DNA of 64,000 nucleotides from Peptacetobacter hominis (GTDB taxonomy: Bacteria; Bacillota; Clostridia; Peptostreptococcales; Peptostreptococcaceae): contig NZ_SGJB01000002.1 of NCBI RefSeq assembly GCF_006861675.1, positions 109,207 through 173,206 of the forward strand, written 5' to 3'. This document shows positions 62,508-64,000 of the stretch, one piece after another (positions within the stretch are counted from its first letter, which is position 1; each line of letters starts with the position of its first letter). Position numbers and translations under genes: made by a program. The notes below the pieces were generated by a model that was given only the letters and a program-made list of their open reading frames with translations, made no database searches and was not told the origin of the DNA.

Positions 62508-63890
62508 TTGAATCTTATAATAAAAATAGCAATGTATGTAAGTACAATAATATTCATATACTTTTTTGTGATAGTTATAAGTTACTGTGCAATAATAGTC
62601 AATGCGTTTTTCAGACTCAAGACAGATATGAAAGTTGTAAATTCAAATATAGATCTTGAAAGTGAATCATTGTCAGCGGTGTCAATACTTGTTCCTGCTT
62701 ATAACGAATCAGAAACAATAATAGACAGCATAACCTCTCTTACAAGACTTGATTATGATGAATACGAAATAATTGTAGTGAATGACGGTTCCAGTGATGA
62801 TACGTGTGAGAAGGTAGTTTCACATTTTGGACTTTCAAAACTTCCTATAACATATAATCATCAGTTGGAATGTGAGGAGATAAGGCGGATATATACAGAT
62901 CTTAACTCAAATAAAATAACGGTAATAGATAAGGAAAACGGAGGAAAGGCGGATTCTTTGAACGCGGCAATAAATATAAGCAGATATCCTTATATATGCT
63001 GTATTGATGCTGACTGTATTCTTGAAGAAAATGCACTGAAAAAAATATCAAGACATTTTGCAAGGAGAAAAGAGACAATTGCTATTGGCGGAATGGTCAA
63101 AGCTGCAAATGGATGTGTGATATCGGACGGCAAAGTAATAGAAAAAAGACTTCCTAAAAAATTTATAGAAAAAGTTCAGGTGCTGGAATATCTGAGAGCA
63201 TTTCTTACAAACAGATTTACATGGAATGACAACAACAGTACGCTTATAATTTCAGGTGCATTTGGAATGTTTAAAAAAGATGCAGTAATAATAAGTGGCG
63301 GATATAAAAAAGGTCTCGGTGAAGATATGGAACTTGTTGTCAGAATGCAGGAATATTACAGAGACAACGGTATAAAATACTATATAGGTATGGCTTCAGA
63401 TGCTGTGTGCTGGACTCAGCTTCCGTCATCATACAGAGACCTGAGAACTCAGAGAAAGAGATGGCACAAAGGACTTATAGAATCTCTATGGAAACACAGA
63501 CAGATGCTTCTGAACCCAAGGTACGGAAAAATAGGAATGCTATCATTTCCGCAGCAGTTTTTCGTCGAAATGTGTGGACCTGTAATAGAAGGTTTTGGAT
63601 ATATAATATTTATACTTCTTCTTTTATACTATGACCTTACATATATGGTTGCCCTGGTATTTATAATGGCATATCTGTACGGGGTATTTCAGACTTTATT
63701 TGCAGTTATTTTTGAAAAACTTACCTACGACGAATACACTACAAGAAAAAATACAGTATCACTTATAGCGGTGTGTTTTCTTGAACCGATTATTTATAGA
63801 CCATTTACTGTGTTTTGGAGAATAGAGGCATTTCTGGGAGCGAGAAGAAAGAAAAAAGGATGGGGAAACATAAAAAGACAAAAGTTTTAA
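62508..63890 (+). CDS. Family-2 processive glycosyltransferase (polysaccharide synthase)
   Basis: A 460-aa membrane glycosyltransferase of the BcsA/PgaC/hyaluronan-synthase type. One helix (about 8-35) precedes the catalytic domain with NDGSSDD at 92-98, DADC at 167-170, GED at 271-273 and QRKRW at 315-319, the four motifs of processive GT-2 enzymes. Several C-terminal helices (about 345-370, 380-410, 425-440) form the export path. No PilZ domain is present. The start is TTG with AAGGGAGGGG upstream. The polymer (cellulose, poly-GlcNAc or other) cannot be told. Preceded by a HEAT scaffold protein. Confidence 0.85.
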   Translation: MNLIIKIAMYVSTIIFIYFFVIVISYCAIIVNAFFRLKTDMKVVNSNIDLESESLSAVSILVPAYNESETIIDSITSLTRLDYDEYEIIVVNDGSSDDTCEKVVSHFGLSKLPITYNHQLECEEIRRIYTDLNSNKITVIDKENGGKADSLNAAINISRYPYICCIDADCILEENALKKISRHFARRKETIAIGGMVKAANGCVISDGKVIEKRLPKKFIEKVQVLEYLRAFLTNRFTWNDNNSTLIISGAFGMFKKDAVIISGGYKKGLGEDMELVVRMQEYYRDNGIKYYIGMASDAVCWTQLPSSYRDLRTQRKRWHKGLIESLWKHRQMLLNPRYGKIGMLSFPQQFFVEMCGPVIEGFGYIIFILLLLYYDLTYMVALVFIMAYLYGVFQTLFAVIFEKLTYDEYTTRKNTVSLIAVCFLEPIIYRPFTVFWRIEAFLGARRKKKGWGNIKRQKF

Positions 63891-63892
63891 CT

Positions 63893-64000
63893 AAATAAGG
63901 CGAAATTCTCCTTCCTCACCGTAGGAGATGAAAGCCTTGCCGTTAGGCTTGAATTGACAGACAAATAATATAGATGTATAATCAGTAGTAAATAATAAAA
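63893..64000 (+). other. Unidentified GC-richer segment with two hairpins at the window end
   Basis: The bases 63899-63963 stand out from the AT-rich surroundings. CTCC...GGAG (63909 to about 63928) and AAGCC...GGCTT (about 63933-63951) form two adjacent stem-loops without a T run. It might be a structured RNA, or a mobile-element end of the IS200/IS605 sort; the sequence stops too soon to tell. Confidence 0.4.

Noticed and set aside
63893..63963. A c-di-GMP (GEMM-I) riboswitch after the polysaccharide synthase gene
   Set aside because: The GAAAGCC portion looks similar, but the conserved ACGCAAAGCC context and the second GGUAGCC-type helix are missing.

Overview
The window is low-GC, AGA/ATA-rich chromosomal DNA from an anaerobic Firmicute. 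The best guess is Peptostreptococcaceae, a relative of Clostridioides difficile. The reasons are a cdsR-cdsB pair beside a lysine-riboswitch dap operon, a sigV-rsiV-deacetylase locus, cggR-gapA-pgk-tpiA-gpmI followed by secG-rnr, and smpB-ssrA. Shine-Dalgarno sites are strong, ATG, GTG and TTG starts all occur, and Rho-independent terminators are frequent. I see no prophage, complete insertion sequence, CRISPR array, tRNA or rRNA. Genus is not resolvable by reading.

Layout. 1-4.9 kb: three TauE/SafE-type exporters (the first cut by the window edge) around a PAS-AAA+-Fis sigma-54 activator with twin palindromic operators. 5-9.2 kb: a methyltransferase, a 55-aa membrane peptide, and cdsR plus cdsB, the latter behind a near-consensus sigma-54 promoter. 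9.4-14.9 kb: hpt, then on the minus strand asd-dapA-dapB-dapH and a second dapB, headed by a lysine riboswitch. 15-16.2 kb: one-chain serine dehydratase. 16.4-19.5 kb: a 1030-aa membrane protein joining a glycosidase-like barrel, a CBM9-like domain and cytosolic HEAT repeats. 19.5-22.8 kb (minus): sigV-rsiV-pdaV plus a second deacetylase. 23-29.4 kb: two M20 amidohydrolases, a methyltransferase, hslO, a PHP phosphatase and rpoN. 29.7-38.6 kb: cggR and glycolysis (no enolase), secG, rnr. 38.6-43.6 kb: MATE pump, HxlR regulator with divergent aldo/keto reductase, azlCD, AIM24-family protein. 43.7-44.7 kb: smpB and ssrA. 44.8-45.3 kb: a small membrane protein.

45.5-56.2 kb is the most interesting part. 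A TIGR00300/LOR-SDH-type ornithine cyclodeaminase, an EamA transporter and a DUF3842 protein precede a five-gene nickel-type ABC importer, which runs by overlapping genes into larB-larC-larE. This set makes the nickel-pincer nucleotide (NPN) cofactor of lactate racemase, yet no larA lies in the window. LarC carries 35 histidines in a 65-residue linker. A strong terminator ends only 18 nt before the first importer gene, so expression of the uptake/cofactor operon probably depends on attenuation. The working model is a nickel-import and NPN-assembly island serving a client other than LarA, plausibly the cyclodeaminase (ornithine to proline, useful for Stickland metabolism).

56.4-61.4 kb: an RpiR regulator and fruR-fruK-fruA. 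61.4-63.9 kb: a membrane HEAT protein paired with a family-2 polysaccharide synthase; it repeats the TM-plus-HEAT design of the 1030-aa protein. The last 108 bases hold a GC-richer two-hairpin segment that I could not identify.

Links between regions: RpoN, CdsR and the sigma-54 promoter of cdsB form one circuit for cysteine breakdown. DapH (acetyl branch) needs an N-acetyl-diaminopimelate deacetylase, for which the M20 pair are candidates. SigV, RsiV and the deacetylases form a lysozyme-resistance module. Gene-free stretches over 300 bases (3661-3993, 14525-15051, 29392-29763, 31865-32205, 58139-58509) are covered by the regulatory entries below.
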